The notes below the pieces were generated by a model, which saw only the letters and a list, made by a program, of their open reading frames with translations, searched no databases and was not told the DNA's origin. Below, piece after piece: positions 33,787-42,185 of a stretch of DNA of 64,000 nucleotides. Within the stretch, counting starts at the first letter, position 1. Each line of letters opens with the position of its first letter. The DNA is from Paraburkholderia polaris (lineage in GTDB: Bacteria; Pseudomonadota; Gammaproteobacteria; Burkholderiales; Burkholderiaceae): assembly GCF_012927345.1 (NCBI RefSeq), contig NZ_JABBGJ010000012.1, positions 122,620 through 186,619 of the forward strand, given 5' to 3'. The position numbers and the translations under genes are program-made.

Positions 33787-34677
33787 ATGTCCAGAAAAGT
33801 CGGCGTTATCGGTCTCGGGGCGATGGGCATGGGCGTCGCGCGCTCGCTGCTGCGCGCGGGCTTTCAGGTCCACGCGTGCGATCTGCGCAGGGAGATCCTG
33901 CAAGCGTTCGTTGCGGCAGGCGGCGTCGGCTGTGCATCGCCTGCCGAGCTTGGCGCGCAATGCGAGGTGGTCGTCACGCTGGTCGTGAATGCCGCCCAAA
34001 CCGAAACGGTGCTATTCGGCGCGCAAGGCGCGGTCGCCGCAATGAATCCAGGCAGCGTGGTGATTGCAAGCGCAACCGTGGCGCCGGACTTCGCGATCGA
34101 ACTTGGCAAGCGTATCGAAGCGGCCGGTTTGCAGATGCTCGACGCGCCGGTGTCCGGTGGCGCGGTGCGTGCCGCGTCCGGCGAAATGACGATGATGACG
34201 TCGGGCCCGGACACCGCCTATGCCGCCTGCGAGGACGTGCTGGCTGCGATGGCCGGCAAGGTTTATCGGCTGGGCTCGGCGCACGGCGCGGGTTCGAAGG
34301 TGAAGATCATCAATCAGTTGCTGGCCGGCGTGCATATCGCCGCGGCCGCCGAGGCGATGGCGCTCGGTTTGCGCGAAGGCGTCGATCCTGATGCGCTGTA
34401 TGAGGTCATCACGCATAGCGCGGGCAATTCGTGGATGTTCGAGAACCGCGTGCCGCATATTCTGAGCGGCGATTACACGCCCCTCTCGGCGGTCGATATC
34501 TTCGTCAAGGATCTCGGTCTGGTGCTCGATACCGCGCGCGGCTCGAAATTTCCCTTGCCCTTGTCGGCGGCGGCGCATCAGATGTTCATGATGGCGTCGA
34601 CCGCGGGGTATGGCGGCGAGGACGATTCCGCGGTGATCAAGATTTTCCCCGGCATTGACTTGCCGGCGGTGAAATAA
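33787..34677 (+). CDS. ltnD: L-threonate dehydrogenase
   Basis: 296 residues, beta-hydroxyacid dehydrogenase family. NAD-binding GLGAMGMG at residues 9-16, substrate motif DAPVSGGAVRAASGEM near 119, and the catalytic Lys in GSKVKIINQLLAG near 172. LtnD oxidises L-threonate at C2 to 2-oxo-tetronate, which OtnI isomerises. The assignment rests on family plus gene context (otnK, otnC, otnI, denD directly downstream). First gene of the set after the regulator. Confidence 0.9.
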   Translation: MSRKVGVIGLGAMGMGVARSLLRAGFQVHACDLRREILQAFVAAGGVGCASPAELGAQCEVVVTLVVNAAQTETVLFGAQGAVAAMNPGSVVIASATVAPDFAIELGKRIEAAGLQMLDAPVSGGAVRAASGEMTMMTSGPDTAYAACEDVLAAMAGKVYRLGSAHGAGSKVKIINQLLAGVHIAAAAEAMALGLREGVDPDALYEVITHSAGNSWMFENRVPHILSGDYTPLSAVDIFVKDLGLVLDTARGSKFPLPLSAAAHQMFMMASTAGYGGEDDSAVIKIFPGIDLPAVK

Positions 34678-34691
34678 GCGCGGAGCCGGCC

Positions 34692-36002
34692 ATGACCACT
34701 CCGTCAGGACGCGCGCTGCTCGGCTGCATCGCCGACGATTTCACCGGCGCCACCGATCTCGCCAACATGCTGGTGCGCGGCGGCATGCGCACGGTGCAGA
34801 CCATCGGCGTGCCGGCTTCGAATGATGCGGTTGAAGCCGATGCGTTAGTCGTCGCGCTGAAATCACGCACGATTTCCGCCGTCGATGCAGTCGCGCAATC
34901 GCTCGCCGCGCTCGACTGGCTGCGCGCGCAAGGATGCCGCCAGTTCTTTTTCAAATACTGTTCGACGTTCGATTCGAACGACGCCGGTAACATCGGCCCA
35001 GTCACGGATGCCTTGCTCGATGCATTGTCCGCTGGAGTTGGAGCAACGGCCTTTACGATTGCCTGCCCGGCGTTTCCTGAGAACGGCCGCACGATCTATC
35101 GCGGGTATCTGTTCGTCGGCGATACGTTGTTGAACGAATCGGGCATGGAAAACCATCCGCTGACGCCGATGCGCGATGCAAACCTCGTACGCGTACTTCA
35201 GCGACAGACTGAATCGAAAGTCGGCCTGGTGCGTTACGACACAGTGGCAAAAGGCGTGTCGAGCGTACGCGAATCCTTTGATGCATTACGCGGCGACGGC
35301 GTGCGAATGGCGATCGCCGATGCCGTATCGGACACGGATCTATGCATACTCGGCGAGGCATGTGCCGATCTCACGCTGATCACGGGGGGCTCCGGCGTAG
35401 CGCTAGGGCTGCCCGCCAACTTTCGCCGCGCCGGCTTGCTCGCGGAAAGTAACGATGCCGCGCAATTGCCGCGTGCCGAAGGATTCTCGGCGGTGCTGGC
35501 CGGCAGTGCCTCGAAAGCGACCAACGCGCAAGTGGCGGCCTGGCGAGAAACGCGGCCTGCGTTCCGCATCGATCCGCTTGCGGCGGCGCGTGGCGAGCCG
35601 GTTGTCGAGCAGGCGCTGGCCTTTGCGCAGCAGTGCCTGGATAAAGGCGAACCCGTGTTGATCTATGCCACTGCCACGCCCGACGAAGTCAAAGCCGTGC
35701 AACACCAGCTCGGCGTCAACAAAGCGGGGCACCTGGTCGAATCCACGCTGGCGTCGATCGCACGCGGTTTGCGCGAGCGCGGTGTGCGCAAGTTCGTGGT
35801 GGCGGGCGGTGAAACCTCGGGGGCCGTGGTGCAGGCGCTCGACGTGCGTACGTTGCGGATCGGCGCGCAGATCGATCCGGGCGTGCCCGCCACCGCAACG
35901 ACGGACGCCGAGCCGCTCGCGCTCGCGTTGAAATCCGGCAACTTCGGCACGATCGACTTTTTCGAAAAGGCACTGCGTCACCTGGATGGAGCCGCGCAAT
36001 GA
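34692..36002 (+). CDS. otnK: 3-oxo-tetronate 4-kinase (four-carbon acid sugar kinase)
   Basis: 436 residues, DUF1537 family. The N-terminal domain starts GCIADDFTGATDLANMLVRGG, and the C-terminal nucleotide-binding domain contains FVVAGGETSGAVVQAL followed by IDPGVPATATTD, the usual family motifs. It phosphorylates 3-oxo-tetronate at C4, preparing it for decarboxylation by OtnC. It begins 14 bases after ltnD and overlaps otnC by four bases. Confidence 0.93.
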   Translation: MTTPSGRALLGCIADDFTGATDLANMLVRGGMRTVQTIGVPASNDAVEADALVVALKSRTISAVDAVAQSLAALDWLRAQGCRQFFFKYCSTFDSNDAGNIGPVTDALLDALSAGVGATAFTIACPAFPENGRTIYRGYLFVGDTLLNESGMENHPLTPMRDANLVRVLQRQTESKVGLVRYDTVAKGVSSVRESFDALRGDGVRMAIADAVSDTDLCILGEACADLTLITGGSGVALGLPANFRRAGLLAESNDAAQLPRAEGFSAVLAGSASKATNAQVAAWRETRPAFRIDPLAAARGEPVVEQALAFAQQCLDKGEPVLIYATATPDEVKAVQHQLGVNKAGHLVESTLASIARGLRERGVRKFVVAGGETSGAVVQALDVRTLRIGAQIDPGVPATATTDAEPLALALKSGNFGTIDFFEKALRHLDGAAQ

Positions 36003-36661
36003 CCGCCACGCCTGCACTTCATACGACGAACGAAGCACGAGTCCGCGAAGAAATCTGCGTGACCGGTGCGAGTCTCTATCAACGCGGCTATACGGTGGGC
36101 AGCGCGGGCAATATCAGCGCCCGCCTCGACGACGGCTGGCTGATCACGCCGACCGATGCCTGCCTCGGCCGGCTCGATCCGGCTGATATCGCCAAGGTCG
36201 ATTTTGACGGCAACGCGGTGTCCGGCGGCAAGCCGTCGAAAACGCTGGCGCTGCATCGGGGCATCTATGCACGCAACGGCGAGGCGCGCGGCATCGTCCA
36301 CACGCATTCGACGCATCTGGTTGCATTGACGCTCGCCGGCGTGTGGAGCGACGACGATGTTCTGCCGCCGATTACGCCTTACTACGTGATGAAAGTGGGC
36401 CACGTCCCCCTGATTCGTTACAAACGACCCGGCGACCCGCATGTGGCCGAGCAGATCGCCGCGCTGGCAGGCACCGTCCGCGCGGTTTTGCTCGAGCGCC
36501 TTGGCCCGGTGGTGTGGGAGCGCTCAGTGGCGCAGGCGTCGTATGTGCTCGAAGAACTCGAAGAGACCGCGCGTCTGTGGCTGATGACGAACCCGCGGCC
36601 CGCGCCACTCGACGATGCGGCGCTTGACGAACTTCGGAGGGTGTTTGGCGCACGCTGGTAG
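35999..36661 (+). CDS. otnC: 3-oxo-tetronate 4-phosphate decarboxylase (class II aldolase fold)
   Basis: 220 residues. AraD/fucA-type fold with GNISARLDDGWLITPTD, PSKTLALHRGIY and the zinc-binding IVHTHSTHLVAL, plus a C-terminal third His region. It converts 3-oxo-tetronate 4-phosphate to dihydroxyacetone phosphate and CO2. The ATGA overlap with otnK indicates coupled translation, consistent with consecutive steps. Confidence 0.92.
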   Translation: MTATPALHTTNEARVREEICVTGASLYQRGYTVGSAGNISARLDDGWLITPTDACLGRLDPADIAKVDFDGNAVSGGKPSKTLALHRGIYARNGEARGIVHTHSTHLVALTLAGVWSDDDVLPPITPYYVMKVGHVPLIRYKRPGDPHVAEQIAALAGTVRAVLLERLGPVVWERSVAQASYVLEELEETARLWLMTNPRPAPLDDAALDELRRVFGARW

Positions 36662-36858
36662 ACGCCGACAAAAGCAAAGCCGGGTGGCGCTGCCACGCTG
36701 GCAGATAGGTACTGACATGCAGGTGATCGACGCGATGGTGGCTTGTCCCAAGGAGGCAGACCCATCGATCGTGAGATCGAAATCTCGCCCGCGGAGCATG
36801 CATTCACTCATTGCGGCTCGCGCGCGCTGAACCGGACTGTTTCCAAGGAGTTGCCGCC

Positions 36859-37647
36859 ATGCCTCGCTTCGCCGCCAACCTGACCATGATGTACAACGAA
36901 CACGCGTTCCTCGACCGTTTCGCCGCTGCGGCAAAAGACGGCTTCAAGGCAGTGGAGTTTCTGTTCCCCTACGATTTCCGTGCCGGGGAAATCAAGGCAC
37001 GGCTCGAAGCGCACGGTCTGACCCAGGCGCTCTTCAATGCGCCACCCGGCGACTGGGCCGCGGGCGAACGCGGCATCGCTTCGCTGCCGGGCCGCGAAGA
37101 CGAATTTCGCCGCAGCATCGAAACCGCGCTTGATTACACGCGCGTGCTCGGCAATCGCAAACTGCATGTCATGGCGGGCTTGATCGGTGCAGATCAGCCG
37201 CGGGCGAAGCATCGCGAGGTGTACCTGAAAAATCTCGCTTATGCCGCCAAGGCCGCGTTAGAGGAGGGCATCACCGTCGTGATCGAGCCGATCAATACGC
37301 GCGATATGCCGGGCTTCTTTCTGAACCGCCAGGACGACGCGCAGGCGATTTGCGCGGAAGTGGGTGCGCCGAATCTCAAGGTGCAGTTCGACTGCTATCA
37401 CTGCCAGATCGTCGAAGGCGACCTTGCAGCGAAGCTCAAACGCGACATGGCAGGCATCGGCCACATTCAGGTTGCGGGTGTGCCGGAACGCCACGAGCCC
37501 GATATCGGCGAATTGAATTATCCGTATCTGTTCGATCTGATCGACACGCTGGGCTATGACGGCTACATCGGTTGCGAATACCGGCCACGGGCCGGCACAT
37601 CGGCGGGACTCGGCTGGCTCAAGCCGTATCTGAACGCCGCTCGCTAA
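36859..37647 (+). CDS. otnI: 2-oxo-tetronate isomerase
   Basis: 262 residues, hydroxypyruvate isomerase-like TIM barrel. Metal and catalytic residues are in [27 protein letters not shown] and IGCEYRP. It interconverts 2-oxo- and 3-oxo-tetronate. ATG 36859 is chosen because AAGGAG precedes it at the right distance; the open frame extends 16 codons upstream. A 197-base gap separates it from otnC, so it may also have its own promoter. Confidence 0.92.
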   Translation: MPRFAANLTMMYNEHAFLDRFAAAAKDGFKAVEFLFPYDFRAGEIKARLEAHGLTQALFNAPPGDWAAGERGIASLPGREDEFRRSIETALDYTRVLGNRKLHVMAGLIGADQPRAKHREVYLKNLAYAAKAALEEGITVVIEPINTRDMPGFFLNRQDDAQAICAEVGAPNLKVQFDCYHCQIVEGDLAAKLKRDMAGIGHIQVAGVPERHEPDIGELNYPYLFDLIDTLGYDGYIGCEYRPRAGTSAGLGWLKPYLNAAR

Positions 37648-37675
37648 TAGTGATAAAGCAAGGACAAAGCACATC

Positions 37676-38656
37676 ATGAAAGTACTGATTACCGGCGGTG
37701 CGGGCTTTCTTGGCCAGCGTCTCGCGCGCGAACTGTTGGCGCGCGGTACGGTGAAGGATGCGCACGGCAAGCCGCAAGCGATTACCGAACTGGTGCTGCT
37801 CGACGTGGTGCATGGAAGCGATTTCGGCGACAGCCGCGTGCGTACGGAAGTGGGCGACATCGCCGAGCGCAGCGTGCTCGACAGCGCGATCGACGACAGG
37901 ACCGCAGCGATCTTCCATCTTGCCGCGATCGTAAGCGGGCAGGCCGAGGCGGATTTCGATCTCGGCATGCGCATCAATCTGGACGCGTCGCGCTTGCTGC
38001 TGGAAACCTGCCGGCAGCGTGGGCACACGCCGCGGGTAGTGTTCACGAGTTCAGTGGCCGTGTATGGCGGCGATCTACCCAAGATCGTGCAAAACGACAC
38101 CGCGCTGAATCCGCAATCGTCGTATGGCGCGCAGAAGGCGATCGCAGAGTTGTTGCTCAACGATTACACGCGGCGCGGTTTCGTCGACGGCCGGGTGTTG
38201 CGGCTGCCCACCATTAGCGTGCGGCCGGGCAAGCCGAATGCGGCGGCGTCGTCGTTCGCGAGCGGCATCATTCGCGAGCCATTGAACGGCGAAACCGCGG
38301 TGTGCCCGGTAGCGGGCACGACGCGCCTGTGGCTGCTGTCGCCGCGCAAGGCGATCGAAAGCCTGATCGCCGGACTCGAGCTCGATTCCGCTGCACTCGG
38401 CAACCAGCGCGTGCTGAATCTGCCGGGGATTTCGGTGAGCGTCGACGAGATGGTGGCGGCGCTGCGCGAGGTGGCCGGCGAAGAGACTGCAAGGCGGATC
38501 GTGTGGGCGCCGGATGCGCGGGTGGAGAAGATTGTCGGCAGCTGGCCGGGGCAGTGGGACTCCTCGCGTGCCGAACGGCTCGGGTTGGCCGGCGAGCGCA
38601 GCTTCGCCGATGTGATTCGCAGCTATATCGCCGACGAGCGGATTCAGATCCGCTGA
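37676..38656 (+). CDS. denD: D-erythronate dehydrogenase
   Basis: 326 residues, extended short-chain dehydrogenase. NAD-binding GGAGFLG at residues 7-13, FTSSVAVYGG, and the catalytic Tyr-Lys pair in SSYGAQKAI. DenD oxidises D-erythronate to 2-oxo-tetronate and thus feeds the same OtnI-OtnK-OtnC route as LtnD. Context with the otn genes supports this name over other SDR enzymes. It starts 28 bases after otnI and ends the operon. Confidence 0.9.
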   Translation: MKVLITGGAGFLGQRLARELLARGTVKDAHGKPQAITELVLLDVVHGSDFGDSRVRTEVGDIAERSVLDSAIDDRTAAIFHLAAIVSGQAEADFDLGMRINLDASRLLLETCRQRGHTPRVVFTSSVAVYGGDLPKIVQNDTALNPQSSYGAQKAIAELLLNDYTRRGFVDGRVLRLPTISVRPGKPNAAASSFASGIIREPLNGETAVCPVAGTTRLWLLSPRKAIESLIAGLELDSAALGNQRVLNLPGISVSVDEMVAALREVAGEETARRIVWAPDARVEKIVGSWPGQWDSSRAERLGLAGERSFADVIRSYIADERIQIR

Positions 38657-38839
38657 TAGCGCGCGTGCCGGGACAGACGTTTCAAGGACATCATGGCTGG
38701 CAGAACGGTCCAAAGCCTTGTCGCGCCAAGCGTAAAAGCACGTCTGCCGGCACGAGTGCGCCAATCTTCAGATCGTTGACATCGCTATGCAACAGGGCCG
38801 CCGGCCTGCACGTATTCCCTGGTCCGGAGTTGGCTTCGC

Positions 38840-38869
38840 TTGACATGGTTTCGGCCACGCGCCTATTAT
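38840..38869 (+). promoter_or_regulatory. Sigma-70-like promoter upstream of pcaF
   Basis: TTGACA (38840-38845), an 18-base spacer and TATTAT (38864-38869). It is one of the best -35/-10 matches in the window and lies ~250 bases before the pcaF start, directly followed by the repeat-type operator. Confidence 0.6.
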
Positions 38870-38879
38870 CGTGTCTAGT

Positions 38880-38915
38880 TGTTCGATATATGACCGTGTG
38901 TTCGTTTATAGAACA
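38880..38915 (+). promoter_or_regulatory. Candidate PcaR/PcaU-type operator upstream of pcaF
   Basis: TGTTCG occurs at 38880 and again at 38899 as a direct repeat; the second copy forms a palindrome TGTTCGTTTATAGAACA (arms TGTTC/GAACA, 7-base centre). One palindrome plus one direct half-site is the arrangement described for PcaU/PobR-type IclR regulators, and GTTCGATA resembles the start of the published PcaR site. Confidence 0.55.
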
Positions 38916-39117
38916 AATGGCCGCAATTCCAGGCCCATCGTTCACCATCCTGCGCTAAGCTGAATTGACGCGACGGCTGCCACGCGGCCGTTTCCCATTG
39001 CACTCGCCGGGTCGATGCTGCGGAGCATCTGGCTCGCGCCATGCGCAAGCGGCCGGCGCCACTAACGAGTATCCGCTAGCGGCACAGCGCACGCAGCACA
39101 CCAACTGGAGACATCAC

Positions 39118-40320
39118 ATGACCGAAGCATTCCTGTGCGACGCGATTCGCACCCCCATCGGCCGCTATGCGGGCTCGTTGTCGTCGGTTCGCGCCGACGA
39201 TCTGGGCGCGGTGCCGCTCAAAGCGCTGATGGAGCGCAATAAAGGCGTCGACTGGAACGCGATCGACGACGTGATCTACGGCTGCGCGAACCAGGCCGGT
39301 GAAGACAACCGCAACGTCGCGCGCATGTCGCTGTTGCTGGCCGGTTTGCCGCTAGACGTGCCGGGCTCCACGGTGAACCGCCTGTGCGGCTCGGGCATGG
39401 ACGCCGTCGGCATCGCCGCGCGCGCGATCAAGTCGGGTGAGGCCGCGCTGATGGTGGCCGGCGGTGTCGAAAGCATGAGCCGCGCGCCGTTCGTAACGGG
39501 CAAGGCCACTAGCGCGTTTTCGCGCCAGGCCGAAATCTATGACACTACGATCGGCTGGCGTTTCGTCAATCCATTGACGAAGAAGCTGTACGGTGTCGAT
39601 TCGATGCCGGAGACCGGCGAAAACGTCGCCACCGACTACAAGATCAGCCGCGCCGATCAGGACGCTTTTGCGCTGCGCAGTCAGCAGAAAGCGGCACGCG
39701 CGCAACGCGACGGCACGCTCGCGCAGGAAATCGTCGGCGTGACGATCGCGCAGAAGAAGGGCGATCCGATCACCGTGTTGCAAGACGAACACCCGCGTGA
39801 AACCAGCCTTGAAACGCTGGCCAAACTGAAGGGCGTGGTGCACCCGGACGGCACGGTCACGGCAGGCAATGCTTCGGGCGTGAACGACGGTGCAGCGGCT
39901 TTGCTGCTTGCCAACGAAGAAACCGCGAAACGCTTCGGCCTCACGCCGCGTGCTCGCGTGCTGGGTATCGCAACGGCAGGTGTCGCGCCGCGTGTGATGG
40001 GCATCGGCCCGGCACCCGCCACGCAGAAGTTGCTGGCTCGCCTGAACATGACCATCGACCAGTTCGACGTGATCGAACTGAACGAAGCATTCGCCTCGCA
40101 AGGTCTTGCTGTGCTGCGCGCGCTCGGCGTCGCGGATGACGATGCGCGCGTGAATCCGAACGGCGGCGCGATCGCGCTCGGCCACCCGCTCGGCATGAGC
40201 GGCGCGCGTCTGGTCACGACCGCGATGTATCAACTGCACCGCACGCAAGGCCGTTTTGCACTGTGCACGATGTGTATCGGCGTCGGTCAAGGCATCGCGA
40301 TCGCTATCGAACGTGTGTGA
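39118..40320 (+). CDS. pcaF: 3-oxoadipyl-CoA thiolase
   Basis: 400 residues, thiolase family. It splits 3-oxoadipyl-CoA with CoA into succinyl-CoA and acetyl-CoA, the last step of the beta-ketoadipate route for protocatechuate and catechol. The nucleophile Cys90 is in VNRLCGSGMDAV; the His is in GGAIALGHPLGMSGAR and the second Cys in LCTMCIGVGQG. The N-terminus MTEAFLCDAIRTPIGRYAGSL is closer to PcaF/PaaJ than to acetoacetyl-CoA thiolases. PaaJ (phenylacetate pathway) remains possible; the upstream PcaR-like site favours pcaF. Ends at an intrinsic terminator. Confidence 0.9.
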   Translation: MTEAFLCDAIRTPIGRYAGSLSSVRADDLGAVPLKALMERNKGVDWNAIDDVIYGCANQAGEDNRNVARMSLLLAGLPLDVPGSTVNRLCGSGMDAVGIAARAIKSGEAALMVAGGVESMSRAPFVTGKATSAFSRQAEIYDTTIGWRFVNPLTKKLYGVDSMPETGENVATDYKISRADQDAFALRSQQKAARAQRDGTLAQEIVGVTIAQKKGDPITVLQDEHPRETSLETLAKLKGVVHPDGTVTAGNASGVNDGAAALLLANEETAKRFGLTPRARVLGIATAGVAPRVMGIGPAPATQKLLARLNMTIDQFDVIELNEAFASQGLAVLRALGVADDDARVNPNGGAIALGHPLGMSGARLVTTAMYQLHRTQGRFALCTMCIGVGQGIAIAIERV

Positions 40321-40402
40321 TGGTTTGGCGCTTGTGCAGGAAAGCGTCACGGCGTCATTAGACGTGATGCGCGGCATATAGCGTTCCTGTGACAGCATCA
40401 TG

Positions 40403-40440
40403 AACAGCCCCTTCGCTCAGGCGACGGGGCTGTTTTATTT
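40403..40440 (+). terminator. Intrinsic terminator of pcaF
   Basis: Perfect arms AACAGCCCC / GGGGCTGTT followed by TTATTT, about 85 bases after the stop. Confidence 0.9.
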
Positions 40441-40888
40441 ATGCGCAGCCTATTGGCTCACCGGCTATTGAATGTGTGTTTAATCGATGTAAATCATTGA
40501 TTTCGATCGCATTGTGGCGAATGCCATCAATAAAAAGTGATTGGCCATTAGCTCGTCATGCAGTATGTATTTAATGCCGTGTGCATATCGCGTAGTGTCG
40601 CCGTATAGCGATGGACGAAAAGATTAAAGCAGTGCTGTCAACCGGCAAGATACCGCTGTGACGACCCGCCGCGGCATTTCGCATCATGTCGCCCGTTGAT
40701 TTGAAAATCACAACATAAACAATCGTAGCTTCTTGTAAGGCATGTACAATCGTTGCGCCGCACCCCGCATTAATAAGTGAATTCCTGAAACTGTATTTAT
40801 TCCTGGCGTTAATCGGCATCCTGCGCGGCATCCTGCGGTTTCAGATCGCCGTAACGCCAGACCGAACAAATTCTCGAGGAGAGCGTAA
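40441..40888. other. AT-richer intergenic region upstream of an exported-protein gene
   Basis: About 450 bases, clearly lower in GC than flanking genes, with several very short frames and no gene. It should contain the promoter of the downstream gene, whose ribosome site GAGGAGAG is at its end. Confidence 0.5.
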
Positions 40889-41461
40889 ATGAAGGCAGCG
40901 ACGATTGGAGCAGCGTTGATGGTGGCGGCTTTCGCCGCAGCGCAACCGGTGTGGGCGCAAGATGCGATGGCCAGTGCCGCGCAGGGCATTGTCAGTGCGG
41001 TGCAACCGGTGCATGTGAAAGCGGAGATCGTCGGTATCGATCCGGGCAGCCGCACCCTCACGCTCAAAGGGCCGGGCGGCAACGCGGTGGTCGTGCTGGT
41101 GAGCCAGCAAGTCGCCGGCTTCGATCAACTGAAGATCGGCGATCGGGTGGATGTGCTGTACAAGAATGCGTTGCTGGTGAAGGCCGACAAGGTCACCGGC
41201 GCAGACAAGGGCATTCGTGCGCGCGTCGACACGCAGGTATATGCCCCGGCTTCGGGTGGCTTTGAATCCGCGCGTCAGATCGAAGTGCTCGCCACCGTGC
41301 AGAAGATCGATCACAAGAAGCGCCTCGTCACGCTGCGCGGCGCGTATCAGACGCAAACGCTTGAAGTCGGACCGGACGTCGATCTGAAGGGCGTCAAGAT
41401 CGGCGATACGATCCACGCAGTATTCGTTTCGGCAGCCGCCGTGCAGGTGACGCCGCAATAA
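40889..41461 (+). CDS. Exported protein with two tandem OB-like repeats
   Basis: 190 residues with a signal peptide cleaved after VWA. The mature protein is two related halves: residues ~42-100 (VHVKAEIVGIDPGSRTLTL ... IGDRVDVLYKNALLV) and ~128-188 (IEVLATVQKIDHKKRLVTL ... IGDTIHAVFVSAAAVQV). Each looks like a five-stranded barrel of the small periplasmic OB-fold kind. No metal-binding or catalytic residues stand out. The function is unknown. A very strong GAGGAGAG ribosome site precedes the ATG. A 15-bp tandem repeat array follows the stop. Confidence 0.8.
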   Translation: MKAATIGAALMVAAFAAAQPVWAQDAMASAAQGIVSAVQPVHVKAEIVGIDPGSRTLTLKGPGGNAVVVLVSQQVAGFDQLKIGDRVDVLYKNALLVKADKVTGADKGIRARVDTQVYAPASGGFESARQIEVLATVQKIDHKKRLVTLRGAYQTQTLEVGPDVDLKGVKIGDTIHAVFVSAAAVQVTPQ

Positions 41462-41503
41462 GTTGCGCACTCAATGCCACGCCAGTAAGAGGCGCACGCT
41501 CAA

Positions 41504-41578
41504 GTAGCCCACGTTTAAGCAGCTCGCATTTAGGCAGCTCGCATTTAAGCAACCGGCATTTAGGCAACCCGCATTCAG
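41504..41578 (+). repeat. 15-bp tandem repeat array (5 units)
   Basis: Units: GTAGCCCACGTTTAA, GCAGCTCGCATTTAG, GCAGCTCGCATTTAA, GCAACCGGCATTTAG, GCAACCCGCATTCAG. It starts 43 bases after the stop of the exported-protein gene and lies before its terminator, so it would be in the 3' untranslated part of that mRNA. Each of the first four units carries TAA or TAG near its end. Confidence 0.9.
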
Positions 41579-41641
41579 GCACCATCAAGCCGCCGCGCAA
41601 CGCGGTATGCCTGGCTCCTCGGAGCCTGCATGGCGGATCGA

Positions 41642-41674
41642 CAAACACCCCTCATCGCAGGGGTGTTTGCTTTT
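41642..41674 (+). terminator. Intrinsic terminator
   Basis: Perfect 11-base arms CAAACACCCCT / AGGGGTGTTTG with a 6-base loop, followed by CTTTT. It ends the transcript of the exported-protein gene and the repeat array. Confidence 0.9.
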
Positions 41675-41716
41675 CCGCGGTACGAAAGCTCGACCATCGA
41701 GTCACGACAGGGCACG

Positions 41717-42097
41717 CTACCGAGTCGCCGGCGCCCCCAGGCCCAACCATGCGAGCCGCCCCAGCCAACGCCTGACGAGACGGCGTCTGGCGGGCAGCGT
41801 GCAACTCAACGACGCGCGCGCGGTGCGTTCGCTATCCGTGCTGAGCCACACGCGTTCGCCGCGTTGCAGCCGGAACGCGTTGCCCGGTTCGAGCCAGTGA
41901 TCGTAAGGCGAGTTGACGCGCGTGAGCCATAGGCGCGCGCCGTGCGCGCATAGCGTGCTGTCGGCGTCGACACGCCATGTCAGCGTTGCGCCTGGCACTA
42001 CGGAAAAATGTAGCACTACCTTCGGCAGACGCTCGTCCTGTTGATAAGCAGACAGACTTGAGTCGTCGTCCATGCACTGCGGGCTTGCCTGATCCAT
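41717..42097 (-). CDS. DUF2917-like protein
   Basis: 126 residues, soluble. The core (LPKVVLHFSVVPGATLTWRV through WLTRVNSPYDHWLEPGNAFRLQRGERVWLS) is a small beta-rich domain that matches DUF2917 proteins as I recall them; the tail is basic and Leu-rich. Function unknown. ATG 42097 is preferred because GGAG lies six bases before it; an ATG five codons upstream lacks one. It is convergent with the exported-protein gene. Confidence 0.75.
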   Translation of the reverse strand: MDQASPQCMDDDSSLSAYQQDERLPKVVLHFSVVPGATLTWRVDADSTLCAHGARLWLTRVNSPYDHWLEPGNAFRLQRGERVWLSTDSERTARASLSCTLPARRRLVRRWLGRLAWLGLGAPATR

Positions 42098-42143
42098 CTT
42101 GCTCTCCGTCATCGAGCCGGCGGACGGAGGCACCCATAAAACA

Positions 42144-42185
42144 AAAGGCCCCTTCCGTTACCGGCGGGGCCTTTGGGTTTTGTTT
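42144..42185. terminator. Strong intrinsic terminator with no assigned gene
   Basis: Perfect 9-base arms AAAGGCCCC / GGGGCCTTT with a 13-base loop, flanked by A-rich sequence on the left and GGGTTTTGTTTT on the right, so it can act on either strand. Upstream of it on the plus strand there is only the oppositely oriented DUF2917 gene; on the minus strand there is no gene for ~2 kb. It may be the 3' end of an unannotated small RNA. Confidence 0.7.

Larger units (their letters stand above)
38657..39117. other. Intergenic region between denD and pcaF
   Basis: 461 bases. It contains the promoter and operator described separately at 38840-38915 and the pcaF ribosome site (GGAG at 39107). A 28-codon frame beginning near 38693 is preceded by AAGGA but has no protein-like character, so it is not called. 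Confidence 0.5.

Noticed and set aside
40571..40831. Minus-strand frame of 86 codons in the gap after pcaF
   Set aside because: No protein-like composition, no ribosome site and no neighbour logic.
41394..41648. Minus-strand frame with pentapeptide-like repeats (LPKCE/LLKCE)
   Set aside because: The repeats come from the 15-bp DNA array, the frame overlaps the end of a good gene and has no ribosome site; not a pentapeptide-repeat protein of the A(D/N)LXX type.
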